DNA of 64,000 nt, taken from Oscillospiraceae bacterium. GTDB lineage: Bacteria > Bacillota > Clostridia > Lachnospirales > Lachnospiraceae. The notes under the pieces were generated by a model. The model was not told the DNA's origin and made no database searches. It was given only the letters and a program-made list of their open reading frames with translations. The number at the start of each line of letters is the position of its first letter. Within the stretch, counting starts at the first letter, position 1. Shown piece by piece: positions 55,703 through 63,518 of the stretch. Where the stretch lies: positions 105,537 to 169,536 of the forward strand of contig JAETOO010000006.1 of assembly GCA_021771715.1 (NCBI GenBank). Reading direction: 5' to 3'. A program made the translations under genes and the position numbers.

Positions 55703-57100
55703 TCAACCTGCTCTTTTTGCCAGCTCCCGCACAATCTGCTGCGCGACATAGACGCCGCTCGCGGAGGCATGGGACAGCGAGTGTGTGACACCGCTTCCGT
55801 CTCCGATAATGTACAGACCCTTGTGCCGGCTCTCGAGGTTCTCGTCGATATCAACCTCCATATTGTAGAACTTGACCTCAACGCCGTAGAGCAGCGTGTC
55901 GTCGTTGGCCGTGCCCGGCGCGATCTTGTCGAGTGCGTAGATCATCTCGATGATTCCGTCGAGGATCCGCTTCGGCAGCACGAGGCTCAGATCGCCCGGC
56001 GTCGCGGCGAGCGTCGGCGTCACCATGCCCTCCGCGATCCGCTTCTGGTTGCTGCGGCGTCCGCGCACGAGATCTCCGAACCGCTGCACGATCACACCGC
56101 CCCCGAGCATGTTCGAGAGCCGCGCAATGCTCTCGCCGTAGCCGTTGCTGTCCTTGAACGGCTCCGAAAAATGCTTTGCGACGAGCAGCGCAAAGTTCGT
56201 ATTCTCCGTCCGCTTCTCGGCGCCCTCATAGCTGTGGCCGTTCACCGTCACGATGCCGTTTGTGTTCTCATTCACGACAATCCCGTATGGATTCATGCAG
56301 AAGGTCCGCACATTGTCCTCAAACTTCTCGGTGCGGTAGACGATCTTGCTCTCGTAGAGCTCGTCTGTCAGATCCGAGAAAATCACGGCCGGCAACTCGA
56401 CGCGCACGCCGAGATCGACGCGGTTCGATTTCGTCGGGATGTCCAACTCCTGGCAGATCTTTTCCATCCACTTGCTGCCGCTGCGCCCCACAGAAATCAC
56501 GCATCTCGTACAGTCCGCATACTCCTGGCCGTCCTCGCCGTAGCGCACGCGGTAGCCGCCGTCCGCGAGAACCTCCACATGCTCAACCGGCGTGCGGAAG
56601 TAAAAATCCATGTGATCCTTCATCTCGTTGTACATATTTTCCAGCACGATGTAGTTGATGTCCGTGCCGAGATGGCGCACAGAGGCGTCCAGAAGTTTCA
56701 GCTTGTTCTGCATGCAGAGCTTCTTGAACTTCGTCCCGGCCGTCGAGAACATCCTCGTCCCCTCGCCGCCGTGGCTCACGTTGATCTCATCCACGTACTT
56801 CATCAGGTCGATCGCTTCCTGCCGCCCGATGTGCTCATACAGCGTGCCGCCGAAATCATTTGTGATGTTGTATTTTCCGTCCGAGAACGCCCCCGCGCCG
56901 CCGAATCCGCTCATGATCGCGCACGTCTTGCACTTGATGCAGGACTTTACCTTCTTGCCGTCGATCGGACAGCGCCGCTTCTCCAGCGGATAGCCGGACT
57001 CAAAAACAGCCAGCTTCAGCCCCGGATTCTTCTGCATCAGCTCGTATGCGCTGAAAATGCCTCCCGGCCCTGCTCCTACAATAATGACATCATATCTCAT
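55703..57100 (-). CDS. FAD-dependent oxidoreductase (uncharacterised, conserved)
   Basis: 465 residues from ATG at 57100 (AAAGGAGAAGG). N-terminal dinucleotide motif GAGPGG (9-14), Cys-rich segment RRCPIDGKKVKSCIKCKTC that may bind metal or form disulfides, FAD C-terminal GDGSG motif. Resembles the conserved NAD(P)/FAD-utilising HI0933-like enzymes of anaerobes; the reaction is unknown. Confidence 0.87.
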   Translation of the reverse strand: MRYDVIIVGAGPGGIFSAYELMQKNPGLKLAVFESGYPLEKRRCPIDGKKVKSCIKCKTCAIMSGFGGAGAFSDGKYNITNDFGGTLYEHIGRQEAIDLMKYVDEINVSHGGEGTRMFSTAGTKFKKLCMQNKLKLLDASVRHLGTDINYIVLENMYNEMKDHMDFYFRTPVEHVEVLADGGYRVRYGEDGQEYADCTRCVISVGRSGSKWMEKICQELDIPTKSNRVDLGVRVELPAVIFSDLTDELYESKIVYRTEKFEDNVRTFCMNPYGIVVNENTNGIVTVNGHSYEGAEKRTENTNFALLVAKHFSEPFKDSNGYGESIARLSNMLGGGVIVQRFGDLVRGRRSNQKRIAEGMVTPTLAATPGDLSLVLPKRILDGIIEMIYALDKIAPGTANDDTLLYGVEVKFYNMEVDIDENLESRHKGLYIIGDGSGVTHSLSHASASGVYVAQQIVRELAKRAG

Positions 57101-57514
57101 AATCCTTCTCCTTTTCTGCCGGGTCAAATTTCTCCCGGTATTCCCTCCCTGTTGTGTTTTGGCCTGTTGTGTTTCAGCCTCTTGTTGCCGTCGTTCGCTT
57201 TCGCGCTTTATTCCCACGAGCAACGAGCCAAGTAGCCATGCTTGCATGGATATTTGGCGACTTCCGTATTTTGTTTCTGTATTCCGCCCCATACACGAAT
57301 GCAGCTATTTCGGCCCGCTTTTCCAAAAGTACAGCTCAAAAAGTCTCGGCATAGCCCGGCGCGTCACAACGACAGTATACCACAGCTTTTCCATTTTGGC
57401 GAATACTTCCGGCAACTCCTGGCACGGAATGCAGGCCTCTCATCCTTCCCTTTATTACAGTTCAGCCATGCATAAAAATGGTAAGACAGACCAAGATGCT
57501 GTGTGTCAGAACAG
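57101..57514. other. Gap upstream of the FAD enzyme gene
   Basis: Holds the FAD gene leader and the interspersed TTACAGTTCAGCCA element at 57456. Otherwise no supported gene. Confidence 0.5.
57456..57469. repeat. Interspersed 14-mer element, copy 2
   Basis: TTACAGTTCAGCCA, identical on the other strand to 19434-19447 and to both arms at 62820-62868. Lies downstream of the kinase gene. Confidence 0.6.
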
Positions 57515-58309
57515 TTACTGTCCTTCTACGCGTCCCATCACCTCCTGCAGCTCGTACTCCTTCGCCTTCACGATTACTGCATTTTCCGAAAACACTTCCT
57601 CCAGGATCCGCTTCTCTAGCCTCTGTCTGTGATCCAGGTGCTTCACCAGTCCCTCCATCCCGGTCAGCCCGTCCGCCTGTCCGCGCGGGGAATTCTCGAG
57701 ATACCAGAGCATGAGCGGAAACCACAGCTCGTTCCCGTGCTCGTCCACCCGCTCCTTCCGGATCGCCGTGATGCTCTTCTCGATGTCGCCGACCTCCAGA
57801 TAAATGATCCGGTACGCCCTGTCCCCCAGCACTTGTTTCAGCCGCCTGTAAAATTCCACGATCTCCTCGTCCGTCATCGAATAAAAAAGAATCTGGTTTT
57901 CTACAATATTCTGGAACATCGAGCACTCAAACACGCCTCCGTCGCCGCTCCATCTGCCGAAACGCTTCAGCACGACTTCCTCAAAATCCTCTCTGCTCCA
58001 TCTGCCGTTGTAGATCTCGTACTGCTCCAGATCCCTGTGAAACCCCGGCACATCCGTCAGAATCTGCGTGTAGCGGATGATCCTGCGCCCCTCCTCCGCT
58101 GCCGTCTTCGCCTCAATCTCCTCTGCGAGCTGCGGATATCTCTCCAAAATCTCTCGGTACTGACCCGGCGTCACATACGCGCACCACGCCAGCTCCACCG
58201 GCGAATAATCTCCCTCCCGGTATGCCGTCAGGCCCGCATCCTCCCTCACGATCCTCCCCGCCAGCGTACTCTTCCCCGAGCCCTCCAGGCCCTCAATAAA
58301 ATAATTCAT
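57515..58309 (-). CDS. P-loop kinase, thymidylate-kinase-like
   Basis: 264 residues from ATG at 58309 (GAAGGAGG). P-loop GLEGSGKS (7-14) at the very start, followed by an alpha-helical lid with many acidic residues. It is longer than a thymidylate kinase and resembles the deoxynucleoside-monophosphate kinase-like ATPases of clostridia. Divergent from the DegV gene. Substrate unknown. Confidence 0.8.
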   Translation of the reverse strand: MNYFIEGLEGSGKSTLAGRIVREDAGLTAYREGDYSPVELAWCAYVTPGQYREILERYPQLAEEIEAKTAAEEGRRIIRYTQILTDVPGFHRDLEQYEIYNGRWSREDFEEVVLKRFGRWSGDGGVFECSMFQNIVENQILFYSMTDEEIVEFYRRLKQVLGDRAYRIIYLEVGDIEKSITAIRKERVDEHGNELWFPLMLWYLENSPRGQADGLTGMEGLVKHLDHRQRLEKRILEEVFSENAVIVKAKEYELQEVMGRVEGQ

Positions 58310-58333
58310 ACATCCTCCTTCCGAAAATAATGA

Positions 58334-58362
58334 TTGCATTTCTTTTGTTCCTGTGCTATACT
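58334..58362 (+). promoter_or_regulatory. Promoter of the DegV gene
   Basis: TTGCAT (58334-58339), 17-base spacer, TATACT (58357-58362). Confidence 0.75.
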
Positions 58363-58401
58363 CCCAAAAAGTTAATAAAGTTAACTATTAGGAGGATAAC
58401 T

Positions 58402-59259
58402 ATGATACGCATTCTTACCGATTCTGCTTCAGATATCAATACACCGCACCGCCCGGAGATCACCGTGCTGCCGATGACCGTCACGTTTGGCGAGATCCAG
58501 TACAAGGACGGCGTGGATCTGACCCACCACCAGTTCTATGAGAGGCTGATCGAGAGCGACACGCTCCCGGTCACGAGCCAGCTCACGCCGTTCGATTTCC
58601 AGGAAGCATTTCGCGCTGCCACCTCGGCAGGCGACACAGTCGTCGCCATCACGCTCTCCTCGAAGCTCTCCGGCACCTACCAGAGCGCCTGCATCGCCGC
58701 GCGCGAGTTTCCGGGCCAGGTCTTTGTCGTGGACAGCGAGAATGCCGCCATCGGCGAGGCGATTCTCGTCCACCGCGCCGTGCAGCTCATCGACCAGTCC
58801 TGCGACGCGGCCACCATCGCCAGCCGCCTCGACGCGGAAAAAAAGAGCATCCATCTGGTCGCCCTTCTGGACACTCTGGAATACCTGCAGCGCGGAGGGC
58901 GGCTCTCCAAATCGGCGGCCATCGTCGGCGGACTGCTCTCGATCAAGCCGGTCATCGCCGTAAAGGACGGCGAGGTCTGTGTCCTCGGCAAGGCCCGCGG
59001 CTCCCGCAACGGGAACAATCTGCTGATCCAGGAGATCGAAAAGACCGCCGGCATCGACTTCTCTAGGCCGTACTGCCTCGGCTACACCGGGCTCAACGAC
59101 ACCCTGCTCCAAAAGTACATCTCTGACAGCCGCGCGCTCTGGGGCGGACGGACCGACGCGCTGCCGATCAGCACGATCGGAGGCACCATCGGCACCCACG
59201 TCGGGCCCGGCGCCATCGCGGTCGCGTTCTTCCGCAACGATACGCCGGAGCGCTCGTGA
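58402..59259 (+). CDS. DegV family fatty-acid-binding protein
   Basis: 285 residues from ATG at 58402, which follows GGAGG; a longer frame from 58330 spans the promoter and is rejected. DSASDI near the N-terminus, SSKLSGTYQSA, LEYLQRGGRLSK and the terminal G-T-H-x-G-P-G-A are DegV hallmarks. Binds fatty acids for the FakA kinase (FakB role). One of the few plus-strand genes. Confidence 0.95.
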   Translation: MIRILTDSASDINTPHRPEITVLPMTVTFGEIQYKDGVDLTHHQFYERLIESDTLPVTSQLTPFDFQEAFRAATSAGDTVVAITLSSKLSGTYQSACIAAREFPGQVFVVDSENAAIGEAILVHRAVQLIDQSCDAATIASRLDAEKKSIHLVALLDTLEYLQRGGRLSKSAAIVGGLLSIKPVIAVKDGEVCVLGKARGSRNGNNLLIQEIEKTAGIDFSRPYCLGYTGLNDTLLQKYISDSRALWGGRTDALPISTIGGTIGTHVGPGAIAVAFFRNDTPERS

Positions 59260-59265
59260 TTGCCG

Positions 59266-59375
59266 CAAAAGACCGTCTGAGCCGTGACACATGCTACACA
59301 AAAGGCTGTCCGAACCGCAGTACATGCCACGACAAAAGACCGTCTGAACTTCACGAATACTACAACAAAAGACTG
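59266..59375. repeat. 33/34-bp tandem repeat after the DegV gene
   Basis: Units starting CAAAAGAC or CAAAAGGC at 59266, 59299, 59333 and 59366. They fill the gap between the convergent DegV and phosphorylase genes. Confidence 0.85.
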
Positions 59376-59407
59376 CCCGCCCCAAACGCTCGGAGCGTCC
59401 GGCGGGC
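59366..59407 (-). terminator. Terminator of the purine nucleoside phosphorylase gene
   Basis: Stem GCCCGCC/GGCGGGC (59375-59381 with 59401-59407) with inner ACGCTC/GAGCGT, then TCTTTTG on the minus strand; part of the last tandem repeat unit. Confidence 0.75.
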
Positions 59408-59438
59408 AAGCCTCGCACCGTGCGCCGGCAAACCGCTT

Positions 59439-60272
59439 CTATCTCTCCGGCGTCGCCCGCCAGTCGGCAAGCAGCCGTTTCACCCAGTCACACAGCCGCT
59501 CGCTGCTCTCGTTTGCGATCCGGACGACCTCCTCGTGCGTGTGCTTTTCCTTCGCGATCCCGGTTGCCATGTTCGTGATGCACGCGATCCCCAGCACCTT
59601 CATCCCCAGATAATTCGCCACGATCGTCTCCGGGACGGTGGACATGCCGATCGCATCTGCTCCCAGCCGCTCATAGGCCCGGATCTCTGCCGCCGTCTCA
59701 TAGCACGGGCCGGAAAAAATCGCGTACACTCCCTTTTGGTAAGCAATTCCGAGCTGATCCGCGGCACGGACCGCTTTCTCCATCAGCTCATGAGAGTACG
59801 GCTCTGACATGTCCGGGAAACGGACGCCCAGCCGCTCATCGTTCGGCCCGACCAGCGGATTCGTCCCGAGCATGTTGATGTAATCGGTCAGGAGCATGAG
59901 GTCCCCCGGCGCGAAGGAGCGGTTAATGCCGCCGCACGCGTTCGTCACAATCAGGCTCTCCACCCCCAGCAGCTTCATCACATAGACCGGGTACGCGACC
60001 TCCTTCATCTCAAATCCCTCGTAGAAATGGAACCTTCCTTGCATCGCTGCCACCACCTCCCGGCCGATCCTGCCGACGACCAGGTTGCCCGCATGACCGG
60101 CCACATGGGACTGCGGGAAATTCGGGATTTCCGCGTACGGGATCACGGTCCGATCCTCCATCACATCGACCAGTCCGCCCAGCCCGCTCCCCAAAATCAC
60201 GCCGATCGACGGCGCCTCCTTGATTCTCTCTCTGATATATTCAGCGGATTCCATCAGCTTGTCGTAAAACAT
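59439..60272 (-). CDS. punA: Purine-nucleoside phosphorylase (trimeric type)
   Basis: 277 residues from ATG at 60272 (AAAGGATAAAG). Conserved GVILGSGLGG phosphate site, GRFHFYEGF, VTNACGG, and the active-site segment FSGPCYETAAEIRA with GADAIGMSTVPE. Phosphorolysis of purine nucleosides in salvage. Monocistronic, own promoter and terminator. Confidence 0.95.
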   Translation of the reverse strand: MFYDKLMESAEYIRERIKEAPSIGVILGSGLGGLVDVMEDRTVIPYAEIPNFPQSHVAGHAGNLVVGRIGREVVAAMQGRFHFYEGFEMKEVAYPVYVMKLLGVESLIVTNACGGINRSFAPGDLMLLTDYINMLGTNPLVGPNDERLGVRFPDMSEPYSHELMEKAVRAADQLGIAYQKGVYAIFSGPCYETAAEIRAYERLGADAIGMSTVPETIVANYLGMKVLGIACITNMATGIAKEKHTHEEVVRIANESSERLCDWVKRLLADWRATPER

Positions 60273-60365
60273 GTCTTTATCCTTTCTCACGGCTCGTGAA
60301 ATTTTTATTAATGCATTTTAGGAGACGGAGCTGCCGCTTCCTCGGCATTCCTCCGATTCTCTTCT

Positions 60366-60394
60366 ACTTTACCATGCGAAATCTATTTTCGCAA
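60366..60394 (-). promoter_or_regulatory. Promoter of the purine nucleoside phosphorylase gene
   Basis: TTGCGA (60389-60394), 17-base spacer, TAAAGT (60366-60371). Confidence 0.6.
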
Positions 60395-60481
60395 GCACAG
60401 CGCATACCGCATTGAACAAACAGCTGTACGGATGCAAGAAACAGAGAAGAAAATGCCGAAAATACGGCAAACCCGTGCAAC

Positions 60482-60515
60482 AAAACTGCGGAAGGCTTGT
60501 TGCAGCCCTCCGCAG
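60482..60515 (-). terminator. Terminator of the flotillin gene
   Basis: Stem CTGCGGAGGG / CCTTCCGCAG (60486-60515) followed by TTTTG on the minus strand. Confidence 0.75.
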
Positions 60516-60549
60516 CTCTGATTATGCCGGTTGTCCAGCCTCCTGGCGC

Positions 60550-62145
60550 TTATGCGTTTTTGATCTCCGGTGCATCTCCCGTGTGGAGATTCACCGTGAC
60601 CTCCCCGGCGTCCTTCCCCTTCAGCGAAGCCCCGAGAAAGCCCGCCAGCAGCGATTTCACATCCACCCCCAGCGACTCTCCCAGACCGTCGGAAATCTGT
60701 GTGACCGTGTTCAGGATGTTCCCTGTCAGCTGCGAGGAATCGCCGCCGAACAGCTTGATCGAATCCACATTCGTGTACGCCTCGCCGGCTGCCTGCGCGA
60801 TGGCCGGGAGCTGCTCGAAGTACGTCTTCAGCGCCTGAAGCTGCATATCCAGCTGCGCCGCCTCCCCGTACTGCTTCATCGCCTCCGCCTTTTTCAGAAT
60901 GCCCTCCGCTTCAGCGAGCGCCTTGGCCTGAATCGCCTCTGCCTCCGCACGGCCCTTCGCCGCAATCGCTTCCGCCTCCGCGAGTCCCGCAGCCTTGACG
61001 GCCTCCGCCTCCTGCTCCCTCGCAAACTTCTCCGCCTCGGCTCTCGCCCTCTGCGCCTCTGCCTGCTGCAGCGCCTCAAACTTTTCCGCCTCGGCCTGCT
61101 TCTGGCGCTCGTACAGCTGCGCCTCCGACTCCTTCTGAATCTTATACAGCCGCGCATCGGCGCCCTGCTGCTCGGCGTACCGCTGTGCCTCCGCCTGCTT
61201 CTTGACCGTCGCCTCCAGCGACTTCTCCGTGATCGCCACCTCGCGCTCCTTCAGCTCGATCTCCTTCTCCTGCCGCGCCAGGTTCGCGTTCGCCGTCGTG
61301 ATCTCGATCGTCCGGCGCTGCTCCTCCTGCTGAATCTGGTACGCCGCGTCGGCCTCCGCCTTCTTGCCGTCGGATACCTTTTTCAGCTCGGCTCTCCGGA
61401 TGTCCAGCTCATTCTGCTTCTTCGCGATCTCCGTGTCCGCCGTCACCTGCGCCTCGTTTGCAGCTCTCGCCGCTTCCGCGCGGGCCACCGCGATTTCCCG
61501 CTCCGCGTTCGCCTTGGAGATGGCGGCATCCTTGCTGATCTGGACTGTATTTTCCAATCCCAGATTGTCAATCACGCCATTGCGGTCCTTGAAATTCTGA
61601 ATATTAAACGTCGTGAGGTCCAGCCCCATGTCACGCAGGTTCGGCGTCACGTTCTCAATCACCTTCTCTGCAAATGCCTTTTTGTCGCCCTGAATCAGCT
61701 CCTTGAGCGTCGTCTGCGAGATGATCTCACGGATGTTGCCCTCGAGCACCGGGGTGATAATCTGGCGAATCTGCTCCGGCTTGTATCCGATGAACTTGGA
61801 AGCGGCGACCTTCAGCCGCCCCGGATCCTGCGACACCGACACGTTCGCCACCGCATCCACCATGATGTTGATCGCGTCGCGCGTCGGAATCTCATCGCGC
61901 GAGGTAAAGTCGGACTGAATATTTTCCAGCGACAGATAGTCGACTCTCTGCAGAATCGGAATCACGAAGCAGCCTTTCCCGATCACGGTTCTGCAGCCGC
62001 GCGGCCCCGTCACGATCATCGCGACATTCGGCGCCGCCTTTTTGTACATCAGCTTCGAGATCAGCAACACCAAAGCAATCACGGCCACGATCACCGCCGC
62101 CACCGTCAGTACAGGAACGAAAACAGCCAGCATTGTATCTTTCAT
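60550..62145 (-). CDS. floT: Flotillin (SPFH domain) membrane scaffold, FloT-like
   Basis: 531 residues. N-terminal membrane segment (about 8-32), SPFH/band-7 domain (about 40-200), a long charged coiled coil rich in A-E-A/R-A-E repeats (about 225-430) and a conserved C-terminal tail with GGDSSQLTGNILN. Organises functional membrane microdomains. Start at 62145 after GAGGAGG at 9 bases. No nfeD gene precedes it, unlike in Bacillus; instead there is a manganese riboswitch and a repeat-filled leader. Confidence 0.95.
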   Translation of the reverse strand: MKDTMLAVFVPVLTVAAVIVAVIALVLLISKLMYKKAAPNVAMIVTGPRGCRTVIGKGCFVIPILQRVDYLSLENIQSDFTSRDEIPTRDAINIMVDAVANVSVSQDPGRLKVAASKFIGYKPEQIRQIITPVLEGNIREIISQTTLKELIQGDKKAFAEKVIENVTPNLRDMGLDLTTFNIQNFKDRNGVIDNLGLENTVQISKDAAISKANAEREIAVARAEAARAANEAQVTADTEIAKKQNELDIRRAELKKVSDGKKAEADAAYQIQQEEQRRTIEITTANANLARQEKEIELKEREVAITEKSLEATVKKQAEAQRYAEQQGADARLYKIQKESEAQLYERQKQAEAEKFEALQQAEAQRARAEAEKFAREQEAEAVKAAGLAEAEAIAAKGRAEAEAIQAKALAEAEGILKKAEAMKQYGEAAQLDMQLQALKTYFEQLPAIAQAAGEAYTNVDSIKLFGGDSSQLTGNILNTVTQISDGLGESLGVDVKSLLAGFLGASLKGKDAGEVTVNLHTGDAPEIKNA

Positions 62146-62312
62146 ACTCATTCTCCTCCTCGGTATACCGTCACCCGGGGCGCTCCGCCCTTTTTTTCAG
62201 GATGCCCGGCTGGCCGGTACACCTGCCACAATTTTTTCTGTCAATAAGTCACTAAAAATTTCCGGAGCCTTTCTCCCGGGCGCTCCGTTTGCCAGTTGCA
62301 AGAAACGGTAGA

Positions 62313-62360
62313 TCAAACGAACGAGCTCTCCCGCTCTACGGTTCTTCGCAAAATTCCCAT
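62313..62360 (-). CDS. Possible 15-codon leader ORF
   Basis: ATG at 62360 with an excellent AAAGGAGG site at 9 bases, reading MGILRRTVERESSFV then stop. It lies in the flotillin leader, 160 bases before the flotillin start. Could be a leader peptide or a chance start after a strong ribosome-binding site. Confidence 0.35.
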   Translation of the reverse strand: MGILRRTVERESSFV

Positions 62361-62600
62361 CTGTCACCACCTCCTTTCATTCTCTGATTCCCTGCGAGAA
62401 ATTGTCATGTCACATCTCCCATTCGATTCTCCGGTTTCCTCCGAGAAATTATCATGTCACATCGGTTCTTCGATTCTCTGATTCCCTGCGAGAAATTGTC
62501 ATGTCACATCTCCTCTCCGATTCTCCTGTCCCCTGCGGCAAATTCTCACATTACTTCTCCTCCCTTCCTTCTCCCTCCCGCGGCAAATGGCATGTCCCGG
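62345..62600. repeat. 47-bp tandem repeats in the flotillin leader
   Basis: Five to six imperfect units; the GCGAGAAATT-type core recurs at 62394, 62441, 62488, 62535 and 62580 (spacing 47, last 45). Each includes a variant of TGTCATGTCACATCT. Confidence 0.85.
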
Positions 62601-62615
62601 CGGCTTTGTCGTATT

Positions 62616-62743
62616 AAAAAAAGACCTACTGCGATAAGCTATCGCAATAAGTCTTGCCATCTCATTTGATACGGGTGTCTGCACACCGTTCTGACGATTT
62701 CAAACCCATCCATTTTGGATGTTCGGCTACTCCCTTTTTGTTT
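62616..62743 (-). promoter_or_regulatory. yybP-ykoY manganese riboswitch
   Basis: Minus-strand conserved blocks in order: GGGAGTAGCC (62725-62734), a CATCC/GGATG hairpin, CGTCA, then GGCAAGACTT followed by a TATTGCGATAG/TATCGCAGTA hairpin and AGGTCTT, then TTTTTTT. These match the yybP-ykoY aptamer, where GGGAGUA and GGCAAGAC loops form the Mn2+ site. The terminal hairpin with seven T doubles as terminator (62616-62655), giving a likely transcriptional ON switch in manganese. Confidence 0.85.
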
Positions 62744-62749
62744 GTTAAA

Positions 62750-62778
62750 AATTTAACACTTTTTCTTCCGTTTGTCAA
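62750..62778 (-). promoter_or_regulatory. Promoter of the riboswitch-flotillin transcript
   Basis: TTGACA (62773-62778), 17-base spacer, TAAATT (62750-62755); the predicted start at about 62743 leaves a short 5' tail before the aptamer. Confidence 0.8.
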
Positions 62779-62819
62779 CCCTTTTTTATAACTTTCTGCA
62801 AGTTTCGAAGTGATTTTTA

Positions 62820-62868
62820 GTTACAGTTCAGCCAACCCGGACGAGAAGGTAGCTGGCTGAACTGTAAC
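62820..62868. repeat. Inverted repeat built from the interspersed 14-mer, copy 3
   Basis: GTTACAGTTCAGCCA (62820-62834) and its complement TGGCTGAACTGTAAC (62854-62868), perfect 15-bp arms. The plus side is followed by GATTTTTATAAT, so it could terminate plus-strand transcripts; it also lies 35 bases after the VanZ gene stop on the minus strand. Confidence 0.8.
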
Positions 62869-62903
62869 GATTTTTATAATTGTGTATTCATTCTTACTAG
62901 TAG

Positions 62904-63470
62904 TTAAGATTTCACCCCCATTGTTCCGTCTCCGCCATGTCGGATTTCCAGCGAAAGTGCAAAAGACAGCGTTCCAACCGCAGCCCCAAGCGTGTTACAA
63001 AGCACATCGTCCGTCTCGGCCCTCCCAAGCCGGAACACATACTGCAGAAATTCGACCATCATGGATGCGAGCATTGCACAGAGAACCGATACCAGAGCTT
63101 TGTGATCCGTCTTCTCGGGAAGCGCAAAGGGCAGCGTCAGCCCCATCGGCACAAACAGGAACACATTCATCAGCATGGTTCTGTACAACTCCGGCTGGAT
63201 CCGCGCTTCTATGAAACTGTAAAAGGGAATCAGCTGAAGCTCCGAGCCATTTGCCTGTCTTGACACTACAGTAAAGTATACGAGAAACACTGCAAACATT
63301 GCCATCAGGCAAACATTGACCGTTTTCCACCATCGTTGCACGTTCCTGTTTTTCCGGGCCAGAGCTCCTGCGACTCCCCACACGAATACACTGGCAATGA
63401 TAACCGCGACAATGCTGCTTAAAGGTTTTCCGTATATGAGCCGATATACCATTTGATTCATGTGTTCCAC
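62904..63470 (-). CDS. VanZ family membrane protein
   Basis: 188 residues with four to five membrane segments and the VanZ pattern N-x-x-L-F-V-P-x-G (MNVFLFVPMGLTLPF), VEFLQ and DDVLCNTLGAAVG. The family includes teicoplanin-resistance VanZ; the general role is unknown. The start is GTG at 63470 or ATG at 63461, both with weak sites. Confidence 0.88.
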   Translation of the reverse strand: MEHMNQMVYRLIYGKPLSSIVAVIIASVFVWGVAGALARKNRNVQRWWKTVNVCLMAMFAVFLVYFTVVSRQANGSELQLIPFYSFIEARIQPELYRTMLMNVFLFVPMGLTLPFALPEKTDHKALVSVLCAMLASMMVEFLQYVFRLGRAETDDVLCNTLGAAVGTLSFALSLEIRHGGDGTMGVKS

Positions 63471-63518
63471 GCTTTCCGTTTCTTAACTCTTCATTCCGAT
63501 TCTTATTTCTGCAAATCT

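Noticed and set aside
60412..62247. Long plus-strand open frame of 611 codons opposite the flotillin gene
   Set aside because: Shadow of the repetitive Ala/Glu coiled-coil codons on the other strand; Leu/Arg-rich, no ribosome-binding site, no family match.
62345..62600. Possible CRISPR array in the 47-bp repeats
   Set aside because: Units are contiguous and degenerate with no unique spacers and no cas gene nearby.
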